This document shows, piece by piece, positions 12,901 to 27,900 of a DNA stretch of 64,000 bases; within the stretch, counting starts at the first letter, position 1; each line of letters begins with the position of its first letter. Source of the DNA: Ancylostoma caninum (Eukaryota > Nematoda > Chromadorea > Rhabditida > Ancylostomatidae); assembly GCA_037903475.1 (NCBI GenBank), contig JBAJFG010000433.1:682001-746000 (forward strand), written 5' to 3'. A model generated the notes under the pieces. The model was not told the origin of the DNA and made no database searches. It worked only from the letters and a program-made list of their open reading frames with translations. The position numbers and the translations under genes were made by a program.

Positions 12901-15900
12901 AAACATGGCTCCATAGCAGCAAACCGCTTGGAATATCACCAGTTTTTATTAAACAAGTTCACATCTCGAAGATCCAAAATTTTAAACTTGGTGTGCCTTG
13001 CTTTGAATATTAGGAGTGGTGCGAGATCTTTCTGGAGTTGGCGACCACCAACTCACGGCAACGACCAAAGCACACCCACTCGAAACCGAATGTGTGGTTT
13101 CGCAGAGCCTCGACTATGATTACGGTGAGTCCGTTCCTGCTCGGGCAGGAACGGTAGCCAAGAGAAGATTTGATGATAGACCATAGGTCCACTACGACAA
13201 CATTAAGTGTCTTGCGCACTATCTCAATAAGGTAGAAGCAACGTCGCATCACCTAAACCGGATCTACATCAGATAAAGATGATGGTGCGTTTGCGTGGTC
13301 TGCTGTAAGAATACATCTCAATAAATCTGTTGAAACTGATTAGTAGTGCTAAAGTATTAATGCAGAACCATGGAAACTTCAGTGTGCGAGCCCAGTACAC
13401 ATGTCGAGCAGACTGGAGCAACTACGCTAGAAGCTCCGACTCAACCGGCTTTGTGTAATAATCAGCGAACCTATCACCCACTGATTACCAAAAGCACTTC
13501 CACGACTTCGAGAATCTCGAGAGATAATCTTCTTCTTCTTCTTCTCCTCAGCGTCTGTCCCGCGCATTCGCGGGGTCCGCTATTTTGGTTCTCCTTCGCC
13601 ATAGATCGCGATCCTGAGCGTCATCCTTGGTGACTCCAACTTCTTTCATATCCTTGCCTACGGCGTCCTTCCATCGTTTTTTCGGTGCGCCTCTGGGACG
13701 CTTGCCGGTAACTTCCATTTCCAGAGCCTGCCGGGTAGGGTGTTGCAGTGATCTTCTCATGACATGACCAAACCATCGCAACCGCTGTGCACGCATTTTT
13801 AGCTGTATGGGCGCCGTCTGCATCATTGTTCTGATGTCTTCGTTACGCACCTTATCATATCGCGTAAGTCCACACGCCCATCTGAGCATTCGCATCTCGG
13901 CCGTGTTCAACATTCGTTCGTGGGTCTTCGACAGCGGCCAACACTCACCGCCGTACATCATTGCCGGCCTCACAACAGTGCGGTAGATCTTCCCTTTCAA
14001 CACCCTCGAGCACCTTCGATCGCAGAGGATTCCGGTTGATTCCCTCCACTTCAACCACGCGCAGGCAATCCGTCCTCTAACTGCCGCATCCACCGTTCCA
14101 TCAGCACTCAAGACGCTACCCAAATACTGGAATTCCTTGGCCTGTGTAAAAGCAATACCGTTTGCGTCTGAAACGACGTCCTCTTCCTGTGTACTGCTCA
14201 TGACCTCGGTTTTCTTCAAATTCAACCTCAGACCGGCGTCTGCAAGTGCTGATTGCCACTTCTGGATCTTGAGCTGAAGTTCTGCTCTCGAATCTGCAAT
14301 TAGAGCAACATCGTCCGCATAGAGCAGTGTGTATGGCGGACCTTCCAGGAGATGCTTTACCACTGTGTCAAGTGTCATAATAAAGAGGAACGGGCTCAAT
14401 GCTGAACCTTGGTGCACCCCCACTGTTATATCGAACTTTGATGTTGTGCCATGTGAAGTGCGCACCCTTGCCGTCGATCCATCATACATGACTTGGACTG
14501 CCCTCACCATGTATTCCGGGATGCCTCGTTCTCTCATCACCTCCCAAAGCACTGCACGCGGCAACCTGTCATATGCTTTCTCCAGGTCCAGAAATGCGAT
14601 ATGGCATGGTTTGTTTTTTTCGCGGTACTTTTCCATCACTTGACGGGCGATAAAGATGGCGTCAACTGTCGATCGCTCTGGGACGAATCCAAATTGATCC
14701 TGTGCAATTTCCACCATGTCTCTCAGCCTCACATCCAGAAGACGTTCGTAGATCTTCATCGTATGAGCGATGAGCTTGATACCTCTATAGTTCGCACAGT
14801 CCATCACATCACCTTTCCTTTTGAAGATCGGCACTATGATGCTGTCCCTCCACGCTTCTGGAATTTTTGCTGACCTAGTGATGTTATTGAAAAACTTGGT
14901 CAGCCACTGAAGGCCTGGTTCGCCGAGTGACCTCCATGCTTCCACTGGGATGCCGTCTGGACCTGAAGCTTTGCTAACCTTCATTTTCTTGATGGCCTTT
15001 CTCACCTCCTCAATCGTCCAAGGCTGCGTCGGTCCAGCTACTGGTTCCGCGGGAATCTTTTCCTTTCTTGGGAACTCCTTGTTCAAGAGCTGTGCAAAAT
15101 AGGCTCTCCAACGCTCCTTGACTGCTACAGGATCTCTCAAGACTTCCCCAGCTTCGCTCTTAACAGCTCTGATCTCAGTCACATCTAGGGATGCTCTGTG
15201 ACGCGCTTTCGCTAGCCGGAATACGTGCTTTTCAGCCTGTGGGCTCTCCAGCTTATCGTAGAGGTCGTCCATCGCAGCGTTTTTTGCACGAGCTACTGCA
15301 GCCTTCGCCTCCTTCTTTCTCAATTTGTACTCCATCAGTGCCGAGAGCGATTTGGTCTTCTGCCAGGCTTTGTAAGCATCCTTCTTGGCCTTAACAATCT
15401 TCTGCAGATCTTCATTCCAGAACCAAGTTGCCTTATCTCCTCTCCTTCCACCTCTAGTTTCGCCTAATGTTTCCCTTGCGCACGTCAGGATAGTATTTGC
15501 TGCGCTGGCCCATACAGAGTCTATGGAACCGCAGGGATCCGGCAAACCGACAGCTAGAATCTTCTCCCGCAATGTCTTCTGCGTTCCATCTGCCAACTTC
15601 CACCACCGGATGCGTGGCTCTACTCTAGCTTTAGTTTGCTTAGGCAAGGTCATGCATACATCCGCTAGCAATGGTCGATGCTGTCCTGCAATTTCTTCTC
15701 CCGGGATAGCCTTCACATTCTTGATCGTTTTCAGAGAGTGCCTTCTCACAAGGATGTGGTCGATTTCACTTTGCCGACCTCCGCTGCAATATGTGACCTT
15801 CTGGGACTCCCTCTTTATGAAGAAAGTGCTAGCAATTGCAAGGTCATGAGCTTCAGCCAACTCAATGATCCTCTCACCTTCCGGATTTCTCCTTCCAAAC

Positions 15901-18900
15901 CCTCTTCCTCCGTGTACTCGTTCGAAGCCCTTTCTATCCTTCCCTACATGACCATTGAAATCTCCTGCAATCGTCACGTAGTCACTTTCAGGAGCGCTTC
16001 TAATGACGTCGTCGAGCTCATCGTAGAAGGCCACCTTATCCGCCTCAGTACAGCCACACTGCGGAGCATATACGGACACCACTGTCCAGAAGCCGTCCTC
16101 GGTAGCGATACGAAGGGAAATTATCCTGTCGCTAATACGATTCACAGACGAAACATGTTCTTTTAGGGGCCCACATACTGCTATTGCCACCCCGTTCCTT
16201 CTTGTCTCAAGTCCGTGATAGAACAGCTTAATGCCGTCTCCGATCTCTCTAGCTTTGGACCCTTTCCATCTCGTCTCCTGCAGACAAAGAACGTGAATCC
16301 TCCTCCGTTTCATGAAATCTGCGATCTCCCTCGTCTTACCAGTCAGAGTTCCGATGTTGAAGGACCCGACCCGAACTAACGTCTTTAGCCGAGGTCGTTC
16401 GCCCCTCGGTAGCCCTCGCTTTTTAACCACAGGAGGCGGGCGGGCTTCCTGCAGGTCACTTCCGGGTGACGTCCTAGCCTTTACTCTATTCCACATTGAA
16501 CCTATCATATTTATGTGACACTGGTCTCCATCAGCCGGCCTGTCAACCTGGGCCTGACGCTGGAAAAACGAAGAAGAAGAGGTTGCTTTGGTCACCGTGC
16601 CAACCTCATACCACGGGGCGGGGACCTTGTTTATAGAGGCGGTCCCGACTCGCCTCTCCCACTTGGCCGACCTTCTCTGGCAAGCATTTTATAGGTCGTG
16701 AGGTGCCACCCCCACGCCCGCCTGCGAAACGTAGGCCAAAATAGGATCGCTCATGGTCCGCGGGGATTTCTCCCTACCACCATCCGCCACACGGTGGACG
16801 CGCTCGGTAGCTAGAGCGACTTAATAGCCCCGAGAATCTCGAGAGATAATATGGTTCCGAAATAGCCTTTTTGACAGTCGCTGATTTCAGAACACTCCAT
16901 TTAAACAGTATGATGAATTGGTTGGGAGAACATCTATGTTATTTCTCAAGATTCGCGAGTTACAAAGGGTTCAAGATACATTATTAGGGTTGAACATGGG
17001 ACGAGTCTAGGGGTTCGGAAGCATGGGCTTGAAAACGCGCATTGTTTTTGCACAAACCTAACATTTTCCCCATCAGATGGAGGCCGCAACATATTCCATC
17101 CTTAGGTGAATAGGTTCGCATGAAATTTGACAGAGGTTGTTTCAAGAAAGGTGTCCTCTATCCACTTGAAGATATGACAACATAGGATGTTTTGAATAAA
17201 TTGTCACAATTGTTCAAATACGTCCAAAGACTGATTTTTTTGTTTTTAGCTGTGGTTTAGCGCCTCTCCACTTCACAACTCCACGAGGTACGTATCAGGT
17301 TGGGAAATCGTTTTTTTTTTCATGGGCGTAGAAAGCACCGAATATTGTGGACCAAACTAGGTGGGTTGCATAGCTTCTTACCTCTTCTATTAACGCTGCC
17401 ACGGACAGGACAGCTAGTCAGCCTCACGTCCACGAAATAAATGCGTTGTTCGGGGCGAATTCAATTTGTCGCCCGCAACCGCAACTCTTGGATAAAGTTT
17501 ATGAAATGAATTGGGAATTGAACAGAATAGGCTGCCTATGACTGCGCTAGACCTGAGAGTCGGTTGTAGTGAAAATCCCCATTCATTCCAGTTTTTTGCT
17601 AGCTATTTTGCTGAAATTTGCGTGCAGAAATCGACCATACCCAATGTAGACAATCACTTCACATCGGGCATTTTGTGGTCCTGCACGGACGCATTTGCCA
17701 AACTTATGTATGATTGTTGACAGTTAGCATCAGTAGTGATTATTCCTTACATCTAAAGCAATTTCCCTTAAACTCCTTAGTGGATAGTCCCTTAAACTGG
17801 GCGTTCAGAACGAGAAGCAACTTTGAGGCCAAATTTGAACAGTATGAAGTGGGTTTACCAAATCTACAATACCGGCCAAAATTATATAGCCTTTTGAATT
17901 TTCCCGCATAACTTTTGGTGGATTAAAGCTTTGCATGGAAAGAAACGAAAGCACCCTTATATGCTATGGACTTCTGGATGCATCGTGACCGACTTAACAT
18001 TGTAACCAAGGAAGAGTGAGCTAATTTGGCAGAAATTCTTACGTTGGTCTACTGCTGAAATAAACTCAAATTTGCTTCGTATGCTTTGATCAATGATTTG
18101 AAAGCACACGTTTTCGTTTAAATATGAGTCGAATCTTTTACAAGGAGACCAAATGTTGCGAAAATACAGCCTACAGAATCCATTCTGTGATCTTTTGTGG
18201 ATGCCGCAAAATTCCAGACCTTTGTGGTAATTATTTTGCCTAGAGGAAATTAGCTGATAAAATGGTACGATGTCATTCCATTTTATTACTTTTGAATGTC
18301 TACAACACCCATGAAAATATGAGCTTCGAAGCTTTACTGTAGATGAAATTATGAAGGGAATGGAAGAGACTACAAAAGGCTGTATAATTTTGGCCGGTAC
18401 TGTATGCTGCCCTTTCAACAGTAAAGGTTCCTCTCCAAACGTCGTAGACATCTCCAGCTAATTGGGACACATTTGATCCGCCAGTGAAGTCGAACAGGAG
18501 CCGGGCACGGAGAAGTTCAATTTTATCGACTTGGAGGGCTAAATTTTATGCGGTAGAAAACAAGATAAAGCGAGAATTGAGGAGCATCGTTGTACTGGTT
18601 GTGAAGAGCAATTCAAGAGCTAAAAAATGGCTACAATGACTAGTCAAGCAACCTCCAAATCACTGTGAGAAATCAGGTTGAAAAAAAAATCGCGCAAACT
18701 CACTCCCCAACCCAACAGTTTTTTAATACGCACTGGAGCCGAGCTCACAGTGCAGGCTCTTTTAGTAAGGTTCTTCAATTGTTTCCAGATGTTATTTAAT
18801 CGTGTGCTTCAAATATTCCCTTCTCAACTGGGAAGGGAGTAGGTAGCAACGAATTTCAAACTAAGCTATCGTGATGAACAAGTCAATATGTGGATTCGCT

Positions 18901-21900
18901 CGACATCATGTGTTCAAAAATGTAATTCGTTCTTTATATCCGTGAAAACAAGAACACAACCTCTACTTAGGTGTGATTCGGCTTCCAAAGCACTTTTTTG
19001 CTTTTTCATGAGACGCTCTTGTCAATTGTGTTGATACTTACTACTCTTGATAATTGTAATATGCATGTACTAAATGAAGTTTGATGTTGAAAAGGTACAA
19101 TACGCAAACGACTTACCTTGTGGTCTTCTTTCAACTGTTTTATAATGTTCTTCCATCCTCTTGCATCGTAGTTTTGTCTGAAGAATCCATGTCTATCGAC
19201 GTTTACGACCACCGGTGTTTCTTCCTTTTCGATGTTTAAATGTAGTGGTTTTTCTGTAAATGAAAGTGTTCGTGATCCACTACTGTGACAATAGGCAGCT
19301 GACTGTGACAATAGGCATCTGGCAACAATAGGAAGCTAAGGTTTTCTGTTGTCGTGTTACGCTGCTCCCGCTACGTGTTTAGGAGAGAATGCGGAGGGAT
19401 TCCACCACAGAATTTTACTACGGACACTATCAGACTGTTCCAACTCTCACTTGGTCTCACATCTTTACACTGAAACTCCATCGAATTTTGCGAAATCAGC
19501 ATAATCAGCCTGATCGCCCGGCTCACGCCTGACTCTCAGGCTTCTTTTATGCTTGCTTCATTAGCGATGCATTTGAGTGATACGTTCTCTTCTAGTAAGC
19601 GCCGATTAACACTTTCGCAGCCGGACGCGTACAGTGACAACTTCATCACTACTTACTGGACGCGGCGCATTACTCTCGCAGCTTTAGACCCATCCATAGC
19701 CCCCCCCCCCCCAATGCACCCCAGTGCATCCATTCCATAGCAATAGCTCCTCTTCTATCATTTCCCTGAAAATCGTGCCGGCGCAATCCTCATGCGTACC
19801 ATTTTTCCTCCTTTTGGCACTTCTGCTTCCTTTTAGTGGCATCGCACCCAACTCTTCCCTTTTATACAATCTTGTAATCACGGGCCAGTATCACTCGTTC
19901 CAAACGAGGTATGTAGAAAAATTTCGGTGAATAAAAGAATTTAACTTGTCTGAACATGACCAGAGAGGCTCGAAACACCTGTACAGGGTGCGGCAAAAGT
20001 ATTGTCCACTTGAAAAGGCTAGTGAAAACCTCAGTATTTGGCACATATGGGACGGGTTTCTCCACAACATACAGAAAACAATATAGCGAACAATATTAGA
20101 CTATGTCCAGTCAATTTTATCACCATTTTTGAGAGCAGCTCAAAGTAAACCACAAGGGGAGACTTGAGTGATGCGCCGTAGGGACCGTCGTCGATATCAT
20201 TCTTTGTTTCTTTCAAACAATCCACATGCAAGCCCATACTCTGATGCGGTGTACCACATACTTGTTCCTTCAAAGCGCCTGTGTGGTACAACCCAACTGT
20301 TCGAAACAGGAGGAGTACGGTGGTCGCTAATTTAGAACTGGAGAGCTCACGAATGATTTTTTGGGCAAAACCCCTTCGATGTCTTAACGTTGTAAGCTAG
20401 AGAAAAATCTTTCTAGAAAAGGAACAACCCACTTCTAAACCTGTAATTGATCGTACGGGAAGTGCGCTCCTGCCCTATCTCGTTTCTCCGTCATGCGGTG
20501 ATTTTGGCGCTAGAACCAAAGAAAATGATATGAAGCTCCTCTGCGCCGTTAACAAATACGGAAACAAAGTTAAATCATGGCACAGACAGGAGCAGCTAGT
20601 ACTTTTCATTCTCGGATTTGTGGAAGGCTTAAAGGCAGCACCCGTCGAAACAATCGTGTTTGTGATTTCGCCGGATTTTGGGGTTTTTGCGGGTGTATTC
20701 CTCATATCCGGTGGTGAAATCGCGTAAAACACCCGAGAAAGCCGGGAAAACGCGATGCTGCCCTCCGTGCGCGGACGAGTATTCCGGCGGCGCCCTGCGT
20801 GCGCAAATGGGTCCCAGCACGGAGAAAGGGAATCGGTAGCAGCCCGCATGCGTTTAAATGCGTAAGCTGGCGCGTCGGGCCCTCCGAAGCACTGGCCGAC
20901 CGGGCGTGTATGCGACGGCAGTTCGCAGTTTTCTGCAGGTGAGCCGTTACTGTGTGTGTTCCTTGCAGATTCGTGATGTGCGCGACGCCTAATTTAGGGT
21001 TCGCAGCTGAGGTCCGAGTCGAGGATTTCGACTGGTGCTGCCTTTAAATGTGCTATTTGATAGCACTGTTCATATTCCACAAAAACTTCTCAGAAAAAAA
21101 CTCTGGATCAGGTCAAAGATGACTACTGCATCGCAGTAGCCTTCTTCCGTCTTGTCTGTTGACGATTGGCATATGTGTGGATAAAATGGATTGAATACAT
21201 GTGTGTCCTAGTTTTATATTGTTCTCAGGATTCTAGGCAGCAGAACGGTCACACTTGGTCTTCCAACCAATCTCGATTTTTTATATAAATTATGTGTCAC
21301 AAAAGGCGGTCAATACTTTTGCCGCACCCTGTAGATCAGGGTGAAAGTCGAAATTAGCAACATTTTTGTACGTAACTCGATGCGCTGAACACGATGGTCT
21401 CGGTAGTCTTTGATGACAGTAGCTGGTTTTCTTGCACACACACGCACATACGCAAGTCGAATGCCAATATATATTACCTACTATGATGGAAGAATTTTAA
21501 AAAAACAAGGTTGTATCACGCTGATCTGGAAACAATGAGCTCAGTATAATGCTTCACCATTACTAATCTAAGTTTAATGGAAACAATATGGGATGAATCA
21601 GAACACTTCAAATCAGTGCGATATGTCTGATTAACCGATGAGCTCATTCATCCTTTGCAGAACACTTGGTAGGGTGTACGACATCGTGAAGGAGACGGGA
21701 TAGACCTAAGTACTTAAGCACGCAGGACCGTCGAAAGTTTGAATCTACCAGTCTGTCCTCTGCCTCATTCCGACTCCCAGACTGGCTTCGGAACTCGCGG
21801 CTTCAAATTTTCTACCCGTCAGGAAGTTAATGCCTCCATCACTGGGTGCCGACACACACCACGCCGAGTGGTTAGCTCGCTGTTGCCTTTCCCCATCTCT

Positions 21901-24900
21901 TCGCACAGGCGTACCCCACTACCGACAGAGGACCCATTAGGGCGTTTCCCACAACAGCCTCCCCATTGCTGGAATCAGGTTCTCCTCTATCCTTTTTTTG
22001 TACCCCATCCGGCTCCTCGCGTCTCTTTAGTAATCGTTCTCGCAGCAGTGTCCTCCTTCATCTTGTAAGTGGAGACACATCTTGATAATGTTCACTGTGA
22101 AGCGAATGTTTTCTTAAAATCCAAGCAAATGGACGGCGCTAATCGTGGGAGGGAATATCTCTCATTTTAGATTTAAATGGAAATTTGCCCCCTTCTTATG
22201 CATTAGTTGCGACTCGGAACATCATGGCGTAGTCAGACTTTTTCGAAAGAGTTTAGTAAAAGCATATTCTAGGATATGATTTTAAATTCCAACTAGATCT
22301 TCTCAGGCAATCTGGGTGGACCTCTTCCCTTTAGTTTCAAGCCTAGCGACCGCTTGGCTTGATGAACATGGTCGCGGTATAGGATGGGCCTCCCGTGCTA
22401 CATTATGAGACGAGCTCGTTAGCACGCTGTCTCGTTAAGTAAGCCCCACGGGGTCACCTAGTAAAACAGTGTGCTGCCCATGATTGCGTCTAAATCAGAA
22501 ACTGACAGCAAGGTTGGAAGGCATTTAGCACCTGAGGATTCCACAGCAAGCTTTCTTCTGAGCCGTTTCGCCCTAGAGGTATTGAGAGGTAGTGTCTCTG
22601 TGGCGTCAAGACGGCTTGAGAGAACCTCCACATCTGTTCGACGCAAAGGATTCGCTAAGGCCTATGCTGTCGCCCAGATAATCACTGGAATGGAGGTTCA
22701 CCCCTGCATTCGATTCGGGCGCCCTCATTGGTTTACGAACTCTCATAACGAAAAACTGCATTAATTGGGTCCGTGGAGCTACATACACTCCAGAATATAC
22801 CATAATTTTACTTTTGTCTTTTCAAAAATCATTTCTGTGTCATGGTACAGGTGTTGTTTTGCCACCGTGTTGAGCGCACCGGAACCCCCATGAAGCTATT
22901 ATTGGTAGCTACTCTTCGTCAAAAGATCATCTCAGCTGATAATGAGAATGAATCTTATACGTTCCATTATGAATCGACAGCACCTTCACTCGTTCCATTT
23001 TGCCTCAAATTAGAAAGAAAGAGTTGTCACATACTCATTGAGGACCCGAACTTAGCGATAGAGCACCGAGGAGATGGAAAATGAAGGCATCAGCGGTGCA
23101 ATTGTGGATATCAGCATGGGTGACGCCCTTATGGTGGGGCTCTCGGACTCTTTGCCATTATTAGTTTTCAACTTTTCTTTTTGATTTTTAGATTTGTTGT
23201 TGTTTCTGTGCACCGATGCACCGACACGATGAGCCCAAGCTTGTCGGTCTGCCCTTCTACAAAGTTTATGCAGCATTCCACAAGCAGCGCACGAGGTATA
23301 TATTAGGGTGGTCAGAAAGTCTTGAGCCGTTTTGGTCTTTTTTTTGCGCTTTATTTTATTACTCAGCCCACAGTGGAATTTGCTCAACAATATAATAGCC
23401 ACAGTTAGTCAATGCTGTGTCCCACCTAATGGGCAGGTCAGTGGTCCCTTTTCCCAGGAATGGGAAGACTGGGAGCCAAAGAAATCGCCGACCTCCGTTT
23501 CAACATGGTCAACTTTGGTGAATTTTTTCTTAGCCAGGAATGCCTCGAGGGAATGAAATAAGTGACAGTCAGAAGTGGCAACGTCAGGAGAATACGGGGA
23601 ATACGGTAAGTGGGGAAGGGTGTCCCAACCCAGCTCCTCCTATTTTTCAGGGGTCCCTTAAGCAAAATGGGGCCTAGCGTCACCATGGTGTAGGTGTACA
23701 AAAAATTCGTCTTGGCCGTTTTTCTCGAACAGCATCCGCGACCTTCCAGAACTGATTGGCGTATGTGTTACTGATGACCTTGTATGTTTGCGGGAGCAGC
23801 TTATAATACGAAATTCCTGGCGAATTCCAGAGGTAGCAAAGGAAACACTTGTTTGGGTGGGGGTGCGATTTGGTGGATCTTCTGCTCGAAGGAGCCACAT
23901 GGCAAGATGTATGTTAGAATCGTAGAGGACACAACTCTCATCTTCAGTAATTAGTTATTTCAAAAACTCCTTTCGGTGTGGTCAATGAAGGGAAAACTGA
24001 TCTTGGGTAGGAGGACCTCTTTTGGAATTGACGTCGTAATTAAAGTTAGGAAAGCCAATCCGGCTATATATGCCTACTATGGAGAAGCCCCGAGTTTGGT
24101 CTACGATTACCACATGGTAGGTCATGGGTACCGATCAATAATCAAAAGTTCTGGAACTTTCAAAAAAATCGGCTCAAGACTCTCTGACCACCCTAATACA
24201 TCTTGCCGCGAACACTAGGAGACGAGATAAATTTCAAATTCAAGTTGGCGGAAACCAACGAGAACCAATTTAAATGCCTCAATTTTGCTTGCAGTCTCCA
24301 GTTAACCCGGAGTGTCTTCGTACAGGGTTCTCGACAAGATCGAGTCGAATCTTAGCCTCACCATCCAGGCAAGAGGAGAGCAATAGCCTGCTAAACCGCG
24401 ACAGGCACGACATAAAGATAACAAAAATTGAGACTCTTGCAGTCCATTCAGTGGAGCGGCCCTTTCTCCACCGACAGGGACAGCAGAGATCAGTTAGTTA
24501 CAACGCACCTCTGACATAGCTCTAGGCTCGTTTCATGTCACCTTTTCCACCATATGTGCGGGCGCCACCCCCATAAATGTCATCCCTCGTCCGCATGGTT
24601 CCTCTCTTCGTTATAAAACTGTCCTGCCCGTCTCTTTCTTTCTCTACGATCATGTAATCATAGACCTATCTCACTTATTCTGACCGTGTTGAAAACAACT
24701 GTCAAGACTGTCAAACAACTGTTCAGACATTAAATGTCTGAACAATTACTCGATGCGCTGAACACGATGGTGTCGGTAGTTTTTGACAACAATAGCTGGT
24801 TCTCTTGCACACACACGCACACGTACACACACATAAAATACCAATTAATACTGACTATGATACGATGGCTTCTGACAATCACCATACACCAAGCACCAAA

Positions 24901-27900
24901 AACGAGCTTGCTGTGACAATAGTTCCTGCAGAAGCCATTCATAGATAGATTTACTGTTGGCATAACTCATACGAGGCGTACATTCCAACGACAACTACTT
25001 TTCTCATAAACACCGATTGCAAGAAAGGTCGGAAAAAAATCTGAAACTTCAGACCTATACAGTAGCAAGCAAAAAGACTGCAACTTTTGCTTTCTCGTCT
25101 ATAACTTCTTTCAAAGCAGAGCTTGAAGGCTCAAATTTTTAAGAGAGTTGTAGATACTCATGCGAGATAGGAAGAAATTAGAACCTCCTCACATCACCGA
25201 CTTTCTTTTTTTTTCAAGAAATTGTTTTTTCGCAGAGGTCGAAATCTGTGATTTGGCACCATATGCAAAGTCTTTCAAAATGTCGTCTGTTGTTGGGATC
25301 GGGCTCCGAATTGGCTGCTTGCATAACAGTCAATATGTATTTGTCAGGAAATGTGCATGTGGTGACTACTGGCTGACATTTGCGAAAACTATGTGAAGAT
25401 AGTTCAACAGTGATGTTCCATGGATGTTTTCGCCTCTCTGGCGCCCCCTATAAGCTTTGTTTGAAAGAAAGAGATGCTGCTGATGGTTCCAAAACTTTAG
25501 TTACAGGTGTTGAGCTTCAACTTGAGCTTCAATACACTTCAATGCTCCCACGGGATTCCAAAATATTCTGGCTACTTGCAATGCAATCAATTGTGCATAT
25601 CACGGAAAATAAGTTTTGAAATTTTTTTCTTTGTTGAGAAGGAAGATACCCCAGCGACCTCATGAGCGGTAAAGATGCTCCAAGATTCCTAGAATATTGC
25701 CGTACATGTAGACTCAAGCTCGCTCATTTCTCTTACCAGATCCAACTGACATTGTCAACCATCATATGACATGAAATCTTGATTGCTAGGCCTGGCACGA
25801 CTGTTATTGTCCAGAAACGAACGAGCTACCCCATACATTCGTACTTTGTTTCTTACTCGACCTCCAGGTTCAGGATGCATTATCCAGGCTACCCATGTAT
25901 GAACGTGTTACCATTCCCAAATTTACTTTTAGAATTGATTCTCTCATGTTGGTGCTGCCACACTTGAACATTTCACACAAATAATCTTGTGATCATTTGT
26001 GATACAAAAGTTACCGCACCGTCGTCCTGTAGAACGGCCGAATCTGGCAGAAATATATCTACCACAAATGGTGATAGTCAATAACTAGCATGATATTTCC
26101 TTATTTTATTACGTGAATAGTGGCAGTTCTACCAATTTACTTACGCCCTCACCTCTCTTCAACCACCTCATACCAGAGTCACCTTTCCCTGAGTGATAGA
26201 ACAGAGGAACATCCCATTTGTATCTGTAAGCACAACATCGCAGCAAAAAATGAATCAAGCAGTCTACTCCCGGCTTACCCATAGCTTGGGGAACGATATT
26301 TCTTCAGTTCCAAACCATATGATCCCTTGAAGTACCTTTGCTGGCTTATTTTCACTGTTGTTGAGTTTAGAATCTCCAATGTGACGAGAGGGTAGCCCAT
26401 CTGCAGTAGCGATAATGACCTATGGAAAGAAACGGTATGAAAATGGAACCACCTGTTTTGACCATTGACTGCCAAAGTACCACATGTTCAGTGCACCTCC
26501 GTTAGATCCTTGTTGAGATCCTTCATTACTTTTTTTCAATACTTCATCTAGTGACTTCCACAAATCGTCTCCTTCAGTATTTCGGAAGAGATATTTCTTG
26601 ATGTAGTGCTGGAATGAGTTCACGTAACTCTATTTTGAAATTTGTTTACTGGTTATGATGTATGAGCTTCGAGTCCAGTTGATGTCCGAGCTTCCTAGAC
26701 CAGTTGTTTCAGCATGTGGAGTATCTGTCGTGCAAGGTGTGCCAGGACCGTGCTATGTAAAAGTGTGGAATCCATTCTACTGGGCAAGGCTGGGCTCAAA
26801 TAGTGAGGTTACTAATATATTTCATTTACTCTTGAAAGTACTCCTCAGATGAGAAAGAATAAATGAGCTATAGTAAGCGATTTTTGCAGCAGGTTACCAC
26901 AAAGTTGCTCTTACCTTAATTTGGTGTAGCTTCGGTTTCTTTTAGTGTTTTAGTGCTTCTCTCTCTCATGAACAAGGCACTTCATTTTTATTTTCACACA
27001 AAGTGCAAATACTTTACGGCGTATCACTGAGCAACTAAGTGCTTGGTCGTAATTAGTTCGCTGCAGGGGCGCGAAGTGAACCTTCTAACGATGAGCAATC
27101 TGCTACTCGTTCAGTATGCCCCCGACATCGACTCGTCAAACTTTTATCTTCACATTCTCACTAAAGGAAAGAGGTGGTCTGACTCTCATTACCGACGAGG
27201 TTCTGCAAAACCGAAACCAAAAGAGCATTATTGCATCTCCTTTCGTCATGAGTGGTGGACGTGAAGATCTCGGTGCTCATGCCATTCGCACGGCGGAGGA
27301 TTCGGAAGAGGAAAGAGATGAGTTACTCACTCTTAGCGAAAATGAAAGATTCCTAGTGCTCATCGCAGTTCTAAGTCAGGTGTGGCGCGGAGATGTGTCG
27401 CTCACACTGAGAAAGCTGAAGGTAAGGGTAAAAATGTAGCTCGCGAGGAGAGCTGTCGTGATCAGGGTCAAGCGTGATGATGGTAAAATGGTAAAAAGTC
27501 GACCCCCATACGACTCCCCCCACCCTTTTAAGCCACCAAAAATACGACCCCCCCTTTGCACACAAATTTCCTTCTATGCTTGCAGAATTTAGATATTCAG
27601 ATATCCATTTCAGGTGTTCGTACTGCGAAAGGTGTGGTGGAGCCAGAGTACAGGGAGGAGAAAGAGGCTCTTTTGTATCTAACCAGATGTTTGGAAGTTT
27701 TTTTGGAAAACGTTGAAATGTACGCGGTGGACAAAAAACGTGCACTAATTATGCAATGTTGCTTACGTAACTAATGAGGCTCGAACACATCAAGAAAAAA
27801 CATCTATATACATCATCTACATGGCGAAGGGTTCGATCCCTACCGAGGCTAAAATTTTTGCTGAGGGTAAAAGCATGTGGAGTAAGCGAATTTCAGTCTG

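Noticed and set aside
14329..16518. Plus-strand ORFs of 100-160 codons opposite the RTE protein
   Set aside because: They are shadows of the GC-rich RTE coding sequence on the other strand.
17957..18451. 164-codon minus-strand ORF as a gene
   Set aside because: It lies mostly inside a 536-bp TIR element, overruns its end and has no transposase or other motif.
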